64,000 nt of DNA from Diacronema lutheri (taxonomy: Eukaryota > Haptophyta > Pavlovophyceae > Pavlovales > Pavlovaceae): positions 62,001 through 126,000 of the forward strand of contig JAGTXO010000072.1 of NCBI GenBank assembly GCA_019448385.1, written 5' to 3'. The position numbers and the translations under genes are program-made. How positions within the stretch are numbered: position 1 is the first letter of the stretch; every line of letters starts with the position of its first letter. The notes under the pieces are model-generated. The model had not been told where the DNA came from, searched no databases, and saw only the letters and a program-made list of their open reading frames with translations. Positions 43,104 to 52,780 of this stretch are shown here, one piece after another.

Positions 43104-46100
43104 TTAGACTCGACCGGTGGTCACGACAGCGGCCTGCCGCCCCGGCGCTGGCGTCGACGAGCGGCCCTTGGCAACCGCCTGGTGGCGGCGGTAGCACACG
43201 ACGCCGAGCGCCAGCGATGCGGTGAGTAGCACGACGCCAAAGAAGCCGCCAAGCACGCCGCCGACGATTGCGCTCGTGCGTGCAAAGGCCGTGCGGCCCT
43301 CGAGCTCACCCGTGGCTGAGAAGGCGAAGACGGTTGTCTTCGTCACGCGCGGGTCGGACTCAACGGCGATGCCCGTCTCCTGCGCGAGCGCCTCCTTAAG
43401 CCTGCGCACGATGGCTGCGTCGCGCATCTTGGCCGCCACCGACAGCTCGTCGGTGTACACGCCCTGTTGCGCATAGGCGACGAAGCTGACGAGGACGGAC
43501 GCGGCTGTGACGCCCGTGATCTTCACGTCCGCGTTGAGGACGCGTGCACCTGCGCGCTCGAACGCACCCTTCTTATCGTCGGTCCATGCAGAAATGTCGC
43601 CGCCCATGACGATCTCGCCCTCGGTCTCAGTGCGCTCGCCGAGTGCTGGGGGTGGCGATGGACTCGGCGGAGGCGGCCGCCGCGGCGGCGGCGAGCTTGG
43701 CGGTGGTCTTGGCGGCGGGCTCGGAGGCGGCGACGGCGGTGGCGACGGCGGTGGCGACGGCGGTGGCGGCGGGCTCGGAGGGGGCGACGGCGGCGGCGAC
43801 GGCGGCGGCGGCGGGCTCGGAGGGGGCGACGGCGGGGGCGACGGCGGCGGCGGCGGGCTCGGAGGGGGCGACGGCGGCGGCGACGGCGGCGGCGGCGGGC
43901 TCGGAGGCGGCGACGGCGGCGGCGACGGCGGTGGCGGCGGGCTCGGAGGCGGCGACGGCGGCGGCGACGGCGGCGGCGGCGGGCTCGGAGGGGGCGATGG
44001 CGGCGGCGACGGCGGCGGCGGCGGGCTCGGAGGGGGCGACGGCGGCGGCGACGGCGGCGGCGGCGGGCTCGGAGGGGGCGACGGCGGCGGCGACGGCGGC
44101 GGCGACGGCGGCGGCGACGGCGGCGGCGGCGGGTTCGGAGGGGGCGACGGCGGCGGCGACGGCGGCGGTGGCGGGCTCGGAGGGGGCGACGGCGGCGGCG
44201 ACGGCGGCGGCGGCGGGCTCGGAGGGGGCGACGGCGGCGGCGACGGCGGCGGCGGCGGGCTCGGAGGTGGCGACGGTGGCGGCGACGGCGGCGGCGACGG
44301 CGGCGGCGGCGGGCTCGGAGGGGGCGACGGCGGCGGCGACGGCGGCGGCGGCGGGCTCGGAGGGGGCGACGGTGGTGGCGACGGCGGCGGCGACGGTGGC
44401 GGCGGTGGGCTCGGAGGGGGCGACGGCGGCGGGGGCGGGCTCGGAGGGGGCGACGGCGGCGGCGACGGCGGCGGCGACGGTGGCGGCGGGGGCGGGCTCG
44501 GAGGGGGCGACGGCGGCGGCGACGGCGGCGGGGGCGGGCTTGGAGGGGGCGACGGCGGCGGCGACGGCGGCGGCGGCGGGCTCGGAGGGGGCGACGGCGG
44601 CGGCGACGGCGGCGGCGGTGGGCTCGGAGGGGGCGACGGCGGCGGCGACGGCGGCGGCGGCGGGTTCGGAGGGGGCGACGGTGGCGGCGACGGCGGCGGC
44701 GGTGGGCTCGGAGGGGGCGACGGCGGCGGCGACGGCGGCGGCGACGGCGGCGGCGGCGGGCTCGGAGGGGGCGACGGCGGCGGCGACGGCGGCGGCGGCG
44801 GGCTCGGAGGGGGCGACGGTGGCGGCGACGGCGGCGGCGACGGCGGCGGCGGCGGGTTCGGAGGGGGCGACGGTGGCGGCGACGGCGGCGGCGGCGGGCT
44901 CGGAGGTGGCGACGGTGGCGGCGATGGCGGCGGCGACGGGGGCGGCGGTGGGCTCGGAGGGGGCGACGGCGGCGGGGGCGGGCTCGGAGGGGGCGACGGC
45001 GGCGGCGACGGCGGCGGCGACGGCGGCGGCGGGGGCGGGCTCGGAGGGGGCGACGGCGGCGGCGACGGCGGCGGCGGCGGGTTTGGAGGGGGCGACGGCG
45101 GCGGCGACGGCGGGCTCGGAGGGGGCGACGGCGGCGGCGACGGCGGCGGCGGCGGGCTCGGAGGGGGCGACGGCGGGGGCGACGGCGGCGGCGGCGGGCT
45201 CGGAGGGGGCGACGGCGGCGGCGACGGCGGCGGCGGCGGGCTCGGAGGCGGCGACGGCGGCGGCGACGGCGGTGGCGACGGCGGTGGCGGCGGGCTCGGA
45301 GGGGGCGACGGCGGCGGCGACGGCGGCGGCGGCGGGCTCGGAGGGGGCGACGGCGGGGGCGACGGCGGCGGCGGCGGGCTCGGAGGGGGCGACGGCGGCG
45401 GCGACGGCGGCGGCGGCGGGCTCGGAGGCGGCGACGGCGGCGGCGACGGCGGTGGCGGCGGGCTCGGAGGCGGCGACGGCGGCGGCGACGGCGGCGGCGG
45501 CGGGCTCGGAGGGGGCGATGGCGGCGGCGACGGCGGCGGCGGCGGGCTCGGAGGGGGCGACGGCGGCGGCGACGGCGGCGGCGGCGGGCTCGGAGGGGGC
45601 GACGGCGGCGGCGACGGCGGCGGCGACGGCGGCGGCGACGGCGGCGGCGGCGGGTTCGGAGGGGGCGACGGCGGCGGCGACGGCGGCGGTGGCGGGCTCG
45701 GAGGGGGCGACGGCGGCGGCGACGGCGGCGGCGGCGGGCTCGGAGGGGGCGACGGCGGCGGCGACGGCGGCGGCGGCGGGCTCGGAGGTGGCGACGGTGG
45801 CGGCGACGGCGGCGGCGACGGCGGCGGCGGCGGGCTCGGAGGGGGCGACGGCGGCGGCGACGGCGGCGGCGGCGGGCTCGGAGGGGGCGACGGTGGTGGC
45901 GACGGCGGCGGCGACGGTGGCGGCGGTGGGCTCGGAGGGGGCGACGGCGGCGGGGGCGGGCTCGGAGGGGGCGACGGCGGCGGCGACGGCGGCGGCGACG
46001 GTGGCGGCGGGGGCGGGCTCGGAGGGGGCGACGGCGGCGGCGACGGCGGCGGGGGCGGGCTTGGAGGGGGCGACGGCGGCGGCGACGGCGGCGGCGGCGG

Positions 46101-47267
46101 GCTCGGAGGGGGCGACGGCGGCGGCGACGGCGGCGGCGGTGGGCTCGGAGGGGGCGACGGCGGCGGCGACGGCGGCGGCGGCGGGTTCGGAGGGGGCGAC
46201 GGTGGCGGCGACGGCGGCGGCGGTGGGCTCGGAGGGGGCGACGGCGGCGGCGACGGCGGCGGCGACGGCGGCGGCGGCGGGCTCGGAGGGGGCGACGGCG
46301 GCGGCGACGGCGGCGGCGGCGGGCTCGGAGGGGGCGACGGTGGCGGCGACGGCGGCGGCGACGGCGGCGGCGGCGGGTTCGGAGGGGGCGACGGTGGCGG
46401 CGACGGCGGCGGCGGCGGGCTCGGAGGTGGCGACGGTGGCGGCGATGGCGGCGGCGACGGGGGCGGCGGTGGGCTCGGAGGGGGCGACGGCGGCGGGGGC
46501 GGGCTCGGAGGGGGCGACGGCGGCGGCGACGGCGGCGGCGACGGCGGCGGCGGGGGCGGGCTCGGAGGGGGCGACGGCGGCGGCGACGGCGGCGGCGGCG
46601 GGTTTGGAGGGGGCGACGGCGGCGGCGACGGCGGGCTCGGAGGGGGCGACGGCGGCGGCGACGGCGGCGGCGGCGGGCTCGGAGGTGGCGCCGGTGGCGG
46701 CGACGGCGGCGGCGACGGCGGCGACGGCGGCGGGCTCGGAGGGGGCGACGGCGGCGGGGGCGGGGAGGGCGGCGGCGCAGGCGGGCTCGGAGGAGGCGGC
46801 GGCGACGGCGGCGGGGGTGGGCTCGGAGGCGGCGAGGGCGGGCTCGGGAGCAAGCACGCGCAGAGCCGCCGGTAATCGACGGATGCGGTTGAGCCGCACG
46901 CCGCCGACGCCGACGTGGCAGTGCTCGTGGTTACATGGCACTCGCCAACAAAGTTGCCCGTCGGATTGCCGATCATGGGTCGACTGGTTTTACTGCTCGG
47001 GAGGTTGGACACCTTCGGGTAGGACACCGTGCAATATCCCGCGCCCACGGCGGCAAAGTCGTCGATGAAGTCCTCGAAGACGGTTTCGACGGGCGCCGTG
47101 AACGCGCGGAGGGCGTCGCCGTCGCAGGTCGCGCCGAGCGCTGTGCACGCGGTGGTGCACGACACTTGTATGTCCGCGAGGTACCAGCTGCTCCCACCGA
47201 AGGCGACGGGCCCTTCCGTCGCCGCGTGCGCGACGCTGAGCACGAGGGGCAGAAGCGCGGCGCGCAT
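43104..47267 (-). CDS. Secreted single-pass hydroxyproline-rich-type (SPPP-repeat) surface glycoprotein
   Basis: A single-exon 1,387-aa protein. It begins with a signal peptide (MRAALLPLVLSVAHAA), then a ~125-residue Cys-containing globular domain (SWYLADIQVSCTTACTALG through RRLCACLL). More than 1,000 residues of SPPP/SPPPP repeats follow, with occasional Asn, as in extensins and volvocine pherophorins. A second globular domain (GGDISAWTDDKKGAFERAGA through TVFAFSATGE) precedes one membrane span (IVGGVLGGFFGVVLLTASLAL) and a basic cytosolic tail. The expected role is a cell-surface or extracellular-matrix protein with O-glycosylated hydroxyproline rods. The antisense strand of the repeat is fully open (Gly/Asp-rich) but has no start or family logic. 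The frame is intact for its whole length. Confidence 0.85.
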   Translation of the reverse strand: MRAALLPLVLSVAHAATEGPVAFGGSSWYLADIQVSCTTACTALGATCDGDALRAFTAPVETVFEDFIDDFAAVGAGYCTVSYPKVSNLPSSKTSRPMIGNPTGNFVGECHVTTSTATSASAACGSTASVDYRRLCACLLPSPPSPPPSPPPPPSPPPPPSPPAPPPSPPPPPSPPPSPPPSPPSPPPSPPPAPPPSPPPPPSPPPSPPPSPPSPPPSPPPNPPPPPSPPPSPPPSPPPPPPSPPPSPPPSPPPSPPPPPSPPPSPPPPPSPPPSPPPSPPPSPPPPPSPPPSPPPNPPPPPSPPPSPPPSPPPSPPPPPSPPPSPPPSPPPPPSPPPSPPPSPPPSPPPPPSPPPSPPPNPPPPPSPPPSPPPSPPPPPSPPPSPPPSPPPPPSPPPSPPPSPPPPPSPPPSPPPSPPPPPPSPPPSPPPSPPPSPPPPPSPPPSPPPPPSPPPSPPPSPPPSPPPPPSPPPSPPPSPPPPPSPPPSPPPSPPPSPPPPPSPPPSPPPSPPPPPSPPPSPPPSPPPPPSPPPSPPPNPPPPPSPPPSPPPSPPPSPPPSPPPPPSPPPSPPPSPPPPPSPPPSPPPSPPPPPSPPPSPPPSPPPPPSPPPSPPPSPPPPPSPPPSPPPSPPPPPSPPPSPPPSPPPPPSPPPSPPPSPPPPPSPPPSPPPSPPPSPPPPPSPPPSPPPSPPPPPSPPPSPPPSPPPPPSPPPSPPPSPPSPPPSPPPNPPPPPSPPPSPPPSPPPPPPSPPPSPPPSPPPSPPPPPSPPPSPPPPPSPPPSPPPSPPPSPPPPPSPPPSPPPNPPPPPSPPPSPPPSPPPSPPPPPSPPPSPPPSPPPPPSPPPSPPPSPPPSPPPPPSPPPSPPPNPPPPPSPPPSPPPSPPPPPSPPPSPPPSPPPPPSPPPSPPPSPPPPPSPPPSPPPSPPPPPPSPPPSPPPSPPPSPPPPPSPPPSPPPPPSPPPSPPPSPPPSPPPPPSPPPSPPPSPPPPPSPPPSPPPSPPPSPPPPPSPPPSPPPSPPPPPSPPPSPPPSPPPPPSPPPSPPPNPPPPPSPPPSPPPSPPPSPPPSPPPPPSPPPSPPPSPPPPPSPPPSPPPSPPPPPSPPPSPPPSPPPPPSPPPSPPPSPPPPPSPPPSPPPSPPPPPSPPPSPPPSPPPPPSPPPSPPPSPPPPPSPPPSPPPSPPPSPPPRPPPSSPPPRRPPPPSPSPPPALGERTETEGEIVMGGDISAWTDDKKGAFERAGARVLNADVKITGVTAASVLVSFVAYAQQGVYTDELSVAAKMRDAAIVRRLKEALAQETGIAVESDPRVTKTTVFAFSATGELEGRTAFARTSAIVGGVLGGFFGVVLLTASLALGVVCYRRHQAVAKGRSSTPAPGRQAAVVTTGRV
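43718..46686 (-). repeat. 1,521-bp tandem duplication within the SPPP tract
   Basis: Rare markers recur at constant offset: GGGTTC at 44131 and 45652, GGTGGTGGC at 44371 and 45892, and GTTTGG at 45081 and 46602, each 1,521 bp apart. Copies therefore span about 43718-45165 and 45239-46686 and appear nearly identical. 1,521 is divisible by three (507 codons), so the protein frame is kept. Confidence 0.85.
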
Positions 47268-47903
47268 GGTCTCGCCAATATTGGACCCTGGGCTTAACCA
47301 CTAACAAACTCAACTGGCGGGTGCGCGTCCGGTGGCGAGCCAAACGCTCGATTTTTCCGGAGGATAATCTCTGCTGATAATTATGGGAAAACTCACCGTC
47401 CGCTGCCGCCATCGTGAGCTCCGCCGGGGCGGGGGTGTCAAATTTGCCCGACGATTTTAAAGTCTGACAGCGTTCTCCATCCGCTGCGCTGGCGTGAGTG
47501 ACCCGTCGCGTCGCGACGATGGCCGCGCGTGGCGATGTGACGCGACGATCGTCACCGTCGCGGCGTCGCGTGACCGTGACGAGTGACGGTCGCGAAGATC
47601 GTCGCGACGATGAGCGCACTAAGTCTTTCCAACTTTGCCCCCTGCGGCTACTGGCGTCGCCCACGACCACGTCGCAAAGCTTCGCCATGAACCCGCCCTC
47701 AACCTGCTCGCCTCGCTCGCTCGCAATTACGCTGGGACGTTTGCGCGGCGCGAGGACGCGGAAATCTTTGGCTCCGTGCTCGCCGGCGTGCCGCCGGCCG
47801 GGCGCGCGGCACTGCGGCATCGGCGCGTGTCTACCGTCGATCTTGTCGTCGTGCTCAATGGCACGGGCTCGGCGCCCCAGCTTTAAGTCGACTGCGTACT
47901 GCC
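47268..47903. promoter_or_regulatory. Intergenic region with TGACG/GTCGCGAC palindrome cluster
   Basis: The first ~230 bp is unusually AT-rich for this window (for example near 47341-47395) and likely carries the promoter of the surface glycoprotein gene. From 47497 to 47615, TGAC(G/C) and CGTCGCGACGAT-like words are dense, including a perfect 14-bp palindrome ATCGTCGCGACGAT at about 47598-47611. A short protein-like stretch on the plus strand (47.66-47.88 kb) was not accepted as a gene. Confidence 0.45.
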
Positions 47904-49310
47904 CTACGCGCTGCGGCCACAGGCCTTTGGGCGGCGGGCGGCGGCCGTCGGCGGCGAGCGGCGGCGCGCGTGCGCCCGATAGACGGGTTGCCCTTCGACT
48001 TGCAGCCGGGCCAGGTGGGCCCAACGCAGGCGCGCCGCAACTCTTTTCCGCCGGTCCGCGCGCTGGTGCGAGCTGCGCCGCGCTCTCGATCGCGTCGAGC
48101 GCCGCGCGCTCGCACCCGTCGCGCAGCGACCGGCGGCGGCGGGCGCGGCGCGCGCGCTCTCGCGCCACAGCGCGTGCGCGCCTGTCACGGCGAACGTCGC
48201 GGCGCGCAGCCGCGCGCGCGCCGGGACGCGCACGTCGGCGCGCGCGGCGGGCGCGCCGACGATCGGCGCGAGCGCATCCGCCGCGCCGCGCGTGTCGCCG
48301 TCGCGGAGCAGCACGAGCGCGCGCTGCAAGCTCGCCACTTGCCGCCAACCGCGCGCAACATTTGCGTCCGCGTCCAGCTCCGCCTTCGTGCGCACGTCGG
48401 CGGGCCGCGCGGCATTCGACTCGTCGGATGCACCTTCTGGCCCGAGCGCACGCGCGTCATGGCCGCGCGCGAGCGCGACGACCGCGTGCGTGATCGCGCC
48501 GCGCAGCCGCTCCGCCGCCTCGAAGTGCTCGCCGCGCTCGAGGAGACGGAGCGCGAGCGCAGCTTCGCCGCCACCGCCGCTGCCGCCGCCGGCAAGGCGT
48601 TCGCGCTGCTCGTCGGCGGACGGAGCGTCGGCGGCGGCGGCGAGCGTCGCGGCCGCGCGCGTGACGTCGCCCGCCGCGCACTGGCGCAGCGCCTCGCGCG
48701 CGGCGCGCGCGGCGACGCTCGCGCTCATCGCGGCGCCGACCGGCGCGCCGTCCATGCCGGCATCGTCGCTGGCACCTACGAGCTGCGCCGCGAGCGCCTG
48801 CAAGCGTTTCGTGCGCTCCGCGGCGCAGAGGGGGAGGGGAAGCTGCGCGGATGAGCGCGCTGCGGCGCCGAGCCCGCGTGCGCCATCCGCGCCGGCCGAG
48901 CCCATCGCGCGCAGCGCGGCGGACGCGTCGCCGTCGTTGGCCGCGCACGCGGCTGCGCGCAGCGCTGCGGCGGCGGGCAACGCGGCGGCGGCCTCGGCGG
49001 CTGTCGAGATGGCCGGCGCGCCTGCGCTGTTCGCGCCGTCTGCCGCGAGCTCGGCGAGGGTTGCGAACCGCACGGCCGCGCCGTCGAGGTCGCCCGCGAC
49101 AATCCGCGCGATCGCGCAGCGCGGCGGACGGTGGCGGCGCGCTGGCTACGGAGGGAAAGCCTGCGGCGAGCGCTCCGGCGAGCGCGGCACGCGCGTCGGC
49201 GCACGTGCCAACGGGGGCGTCGACGTCGAGCGCGCGCGCGGCGCGGCGGGCGACGTCGGCCGCGCGCGCGCGGTCAAGCGCGTCCGAGCGGGGCGCGGGC
49301 TCTAAGCCGA
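47904..49310 (-). CDS. Hypothetical Ala-rich helical-repeat protein, possibly broken
   Basis: Helical, TPR-like blocks read on the minus strand: AETFGLEPAPRSDALDRARA, GTCADARAALAGALAAGFPS, VRFATLAELAADGANSAG, GEHFEAAERLRGAITHAVV, RQVASLQRALVLLRDGDTRG and SLRDGCERAALDAIESAAQ. They do not share one frame: the reading changes near 49.11 kb and near 48.16 kb, by one base with no obvious intron. It is therefore either decayed or contains unresolved splicing. The family is not recognised. Most of it (from 48664 outward) is duplicated in inverted orientation at 63354-64000. The 5' end was placed after a T-rich stretch that could be an intron end. Confidence 0.4.
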
Positions 49311-50303
49311 ACGTCTCGGCAAAAAAAACACGTCGTGCACACCTCGGCGAAGGCGGAGGCGCTTGCCGCCGGCGCGGCGGCGGCTGCGACGGCGGGCGGA
49401 TTGCAGTGCGGAAAAAATGATCCTTTCCGACCTACGGGGTAGGTACATGAAGCGCTCGTTCATAAACAAGGACGGTGTAGGCGCAGGACATATGTAGGGC
49501 GCCTGTGCGCCCCATACATGATCGCAACCCTGGCCCGCCGCACTCTTCTCCGCCGAGACAGGGTGCGCCCTCTGGGCCGCCGCATCCAGAAAGCAACGCT
49601 CCCCCGGCCAGCACGGCCGGCGGCCCACAGCTGGGCTCGCCCAAACTGGGCTCGCCCAAACTGCGGCAGACGAGGTAACCTCGTTAGCGTGACGCCGGCG
49701 GCCTGTGCCATCGGCGCAAGCTCCAAGCAGAGGTGGACCGCACAGTAGTCTGGGCGAACGCGAAGGGAGCGTTTCGCGGCAAACCTGGCCAGGCCGATCG
49801 ATGAAGTAGACCTTGGGGACACCTGGCTCAAAATTTGAGCGACTTTGGCCTGGTGGGTCTTGCGCGACGGTCGCGCGAGCGTGTCGGACGGCCGAACGAG
49901 GGGCGCGCGGCGCCGACCACGCGCGTGCGGGTGATCGAGGCGGAAAGTGCGCGGACCTGCCGAGCCGATTCGATGGGCATGGTGCATGGAGCCACGCGCC
50001 AAAGTCTCGCGACATTCGGACCAGCCAATCTGCCGGACGAGCACCTGCCGGCGCGGCGCAGCCTCGCACGGTGAAGGACGCGCCGCATGCGCGGCCTTGC
50101 GCGTGGCGTGCGGGCGTTTGGCGGGCGGAGGCGGGTGCTGAGGGCACAGGACTGACCACGCACGGCCCGTTGGCAGCCACACGCACGCCTCAGCCGAGCA
50201 AGGGCGCCCATCCGCCTCACCGCAGCGCGCCGGACGCGCTGTCCATGCCATGCCCGCCATCCCTACGGCACATTTCAAAAAGGGCTGCCCTAACCTAGCT
50301 TAG
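49311..50303. other. Non-coding flank of the Harbinger element
   Basis: About 1 kb with no supported gene. It has a more balanced base composition than most of the window and short direct repeats such as TGGGCTCGCCCAAAC in tandem near 49625-49660. It could be upstream sequence of the hypothetical gene or an older unrecognised element. Confidence 0.4.
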
Positions 50304-50526
50304 GCCCGTTCCCAGCAAACTTTTGAGCCCGACAAAAGTCGCCGAAAAATCGGCTCGGCGGGGACCGCTGTTCCCAGCCACCCTTTTGCCGGAATTCGGA
50401 TTATTGCTGTTTCACACGGGCGGGCGGGAAACGACCAACGGCGTGGTGCGGCGCGGCGACCATCGCCCGGCCGTCAAACTTACACCCGTGCCGGCCAGGC
50501 GGCGCGCTCTTCGTGCTCGATCAACT

Positions 50527-51981
50527 ATGCAGGAGGACGCCGACTTGCACATCGCTGTGGTCGGAATGGTTTTAACGCTCCTCGCGACCGTCGCCGCGCA
50601 CGACGTGCTGATGATCCGCAGGCGCCGGAGGTTGACGGGCAAGGCGCGCTTCCGTGACCGGCTGCACGCCATGCGCAAGATGGACGAGATACCCGAGAAG
50701 GAGTTCAAGCGCATGTTTCGCCTCGACCTCCAGACGTTCCAAGCCGTCCTGAAGAAGATCGAACGTCGCCTCGAGCGACCCATGCCGGAACGAGCCAAGG
50801 CGCGTGGTGACGCGCTGCCGCCCAAGCTCATGCTCGCATGTGCTCTGCGCTTCCTCGCGGGAGGCTCATACCTCGACATCTGTTTTGGATTGGAGATTTC
50901 TCGGTGCTCGCGGCGCGGCGCAGACAACGCGCGTCCCCCTCCCCCGCCGAGCGCGCGCGCGGCGCGCGCGCCACGCGGCCGCGATCACGAACGACCCCAC
51001 CTCAGTGCCCTTGGCGCCCTCTTCGGCTCAACACAGCACTCGCGCGCTCCCATGCTTGCCCGACGCCGCGCGCTCGCCCGACGCCATGCGCTCGCTCGCG
51101 CTGCGCAGGACCAGCTTTAACCGCTCGGTCGACGATGTCGTGGATGCGATCAATGCCGAGTACACCTTGGACTTTGACCCTGGGAACCTCGCGCAGCTGC
51201 AGCACCTTGCGGACGAGTGTGGGCGCATTTCAAGGGCTCGTACATGCGAGGCATCGTCGGCGCCGTGGACGGAATCGCGGTCAAGATCCGCTGCCCAAGT
51301 GGCGACGTGCAGAACCCGGCTGCGTACTTTAATCGCAAAGGCTTTTACGCGATCGTCGTGCAGGCTGTCTGCGATGCGCGCCGTCGATTCATCTTCGTCT
51401 ACGCCAACTCGGAGGGCAGCACCCCGGATTCGGTTGCATGGGGTTCCTCGTCCCTTGGTGAGTTTCTCAGCAGCACGGGGCTGCCGTCTGGCTATTGCAT
51501 CGTCGGCGACGCAGCGTACCCGCTGTCTCTCTCCTTGCTGACACCATACCCGGGCGACAAGCTGCCGTCCGACAAAGACGCATTTAACTACTGGCAGTCG
51601 CACTACCGCATCGAGATCGAGTGCTCCTTCGGCATGCTAAACCGCCGCTGGGGCATCTTCTGGCGCCCGCTCGAGATGTCGGTCGGCAAGGCAACTCGCG
51701 TCATCACGTGCTGCATGAAGCTCCACAACATCTGCATTGACGCTGAGGACGAGGCGTTCGAGATGGGCGAGATCGACTGGGACGGCCTGCCGGTACCGTC
51801 GTCGCCGTTCGACCCGCAGGACGAGTGCGAGCTGGAGGAGCTCTCGCTCGCGCACCGGACCCAGCGCCGCAACGAGAAGAATGATCTGCGCGAGTACCAC
51901 CGTGAGAACCTCAAGCAGATGGGCTTCCAGCGGCCCAGGGTGGGCAGCCGTAAGCGTCGTCGCGGCGAAGTGTGCGCCTAG
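50527..51981 (+). pseudogene. PIF/Harbinger (HARBI1-like) transposase
   Basis: From ATG 50527 (MQEDADLHIAVVGM) exon 1 runs to 50903 and ends after LRFLAGGSYLDICFGLEIS. An intron 50904-51108 restores phase at TSFNRSVDDVVDAINAEYT. The catalytic DDE_Tnp_4 domain follows: first Asp in IVGAVDGIAVKI, second in IVGDAAYPLSL, Glu in IECSFGMLNRRWGIFWRPL, plus AYFNRKGFYAIVVQAV and the LHNICID motif. At about 51217 the frame slips by one base with no room for an intron, so the ~415-aa enzyme is interrupted. The C-terminus is basic (GSRKRRRGEVCA). It would cut and paste the element. An identical inverted copy is at 60683-62137. Confidence 0.8.
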
Positions 51982-52380
51982 CCACACACAATCGTAGGGC
52001 CAAAAATCCCTGCCGAGACACGCTTGTGCGCGTATCCACGCGCCTATCCATCCGCGCCGTAGCGCGGCAGGCTCCTTGGTCCGCCCCGAATCGCTGGCCT
52101 TTGCTGGTCATGCACGTCTCGGCCGGTGCGTGACGAGTGGCGCGCGTCATGTGTGAATTTAAGATGGACTGGTGCGCACGCAGGAGCACGATAATCGTTG
52201 TTGCTTTGCCGCCTGGCCCTCAGGCGCACAGGCACAGCACACGCGCGCCGTCGGGCTCGCGCGCCGCCGGCAAGCCACGCACGCCTCCGCGCGCGCGCAC
52301 GCGCCAAACCGAGCCGCACGCAGCAGCCGCGTAGGCAGGTACGCGCCGCGCACGCTTACGACGAACGGCTGCTTCGCCAC
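51982..52380. other. Spacer between convergent Harbinger genes
   Basis: About 400 bp between the stop codon of the transposase and the stop codon of the Myb-like gene on the other strand. No coding signal; presumably 3' untranslated and terminator sequence of both genes. Confidence 0.5.
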
Positions 52381-52507
52381 TCACACACTGTCCTCCTCCT
52401 CGCGCTCGGCGCGCAGCTTGGCGCGCATCTTGTCGGCGACAGCCTGAAATTCAGCAGCGGCCGCGTCATCGCCGGCGGCTTTGGCAAGGCGCACCAGCTC
52501 GAAGTAG
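52381..52507 (-). pseudogene. Harbinger Myb-like protein, C-terminal piece
   Basis: On the minus strand this encodes FELVRLAKAAGDDAAAAEF, QAVADKMRAKLRAEREEEDSV and a stop, an acidic/basic coiled-coil-like end. Its upstream continuation is at 58519-58954, separated by the Copia insertion. The junction copies carry the AGTAG target duplication (52503-52507 and 58519-58523). Confidence 0.6.
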
Positions 52508-52780
52508 TGTTGGCATTGTGTCTGTGCTGCATGTGTGAGTGTGACTGCATGTCCGTGTGACACGCATGGCGGATGTCCGTCGGCGGATCCCATTGGTGGC
52601 CGGCGAAACGTTTCGCCGGGCTTACTTGGGGGTTCGGTGTCTTAACGAAGACGGAAAGAAACGAAGACCGCGCTCGGCCAGGCCGAGCACTAGGTGGCGC
52701 TCGACTCGCCTGGTCCGCCCATCGGGGACAGGGAGTCGGAGTGAGCTACTGCGTCGACAAGTTGATCGGGAAGTCTAGCA
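52508..52780 (+). repeat. Copia 5' LTR
   Basis: A 273-bp repeat starting TGTTGGCA and ending TCTAGCA, preceded by the target-site copy AGTAG. It matches the 3' LTR at 58246-58518 with three single-base differences by eye and is identical to the inverted LTR at 59884-60156. Confidence 0.9.

Noticed and set aside
43507-46875. Three very long open frames (Gly/Asp-, Arg- and Ala-rich) on the plus strand over the SPPP tract
   Set aside because: They are antisense readings of the same repeat, lack any non-repeat domain or signal, and exist only because the repeat has no stop in any frame.
47635-47886. Short plus-strand protein-like frame (HEPALNLLASLARNYAGTFARR)
   Set aside because: No ATG at its start, no family, and isolated; could be an exon but not supportable.
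49302-50186. Minus-strand frame of 294 codons upstream of the Harbinger element
   Set aside because: Arg/Pro/Ser-rich with no domain; other frames in the same interval are equally open.
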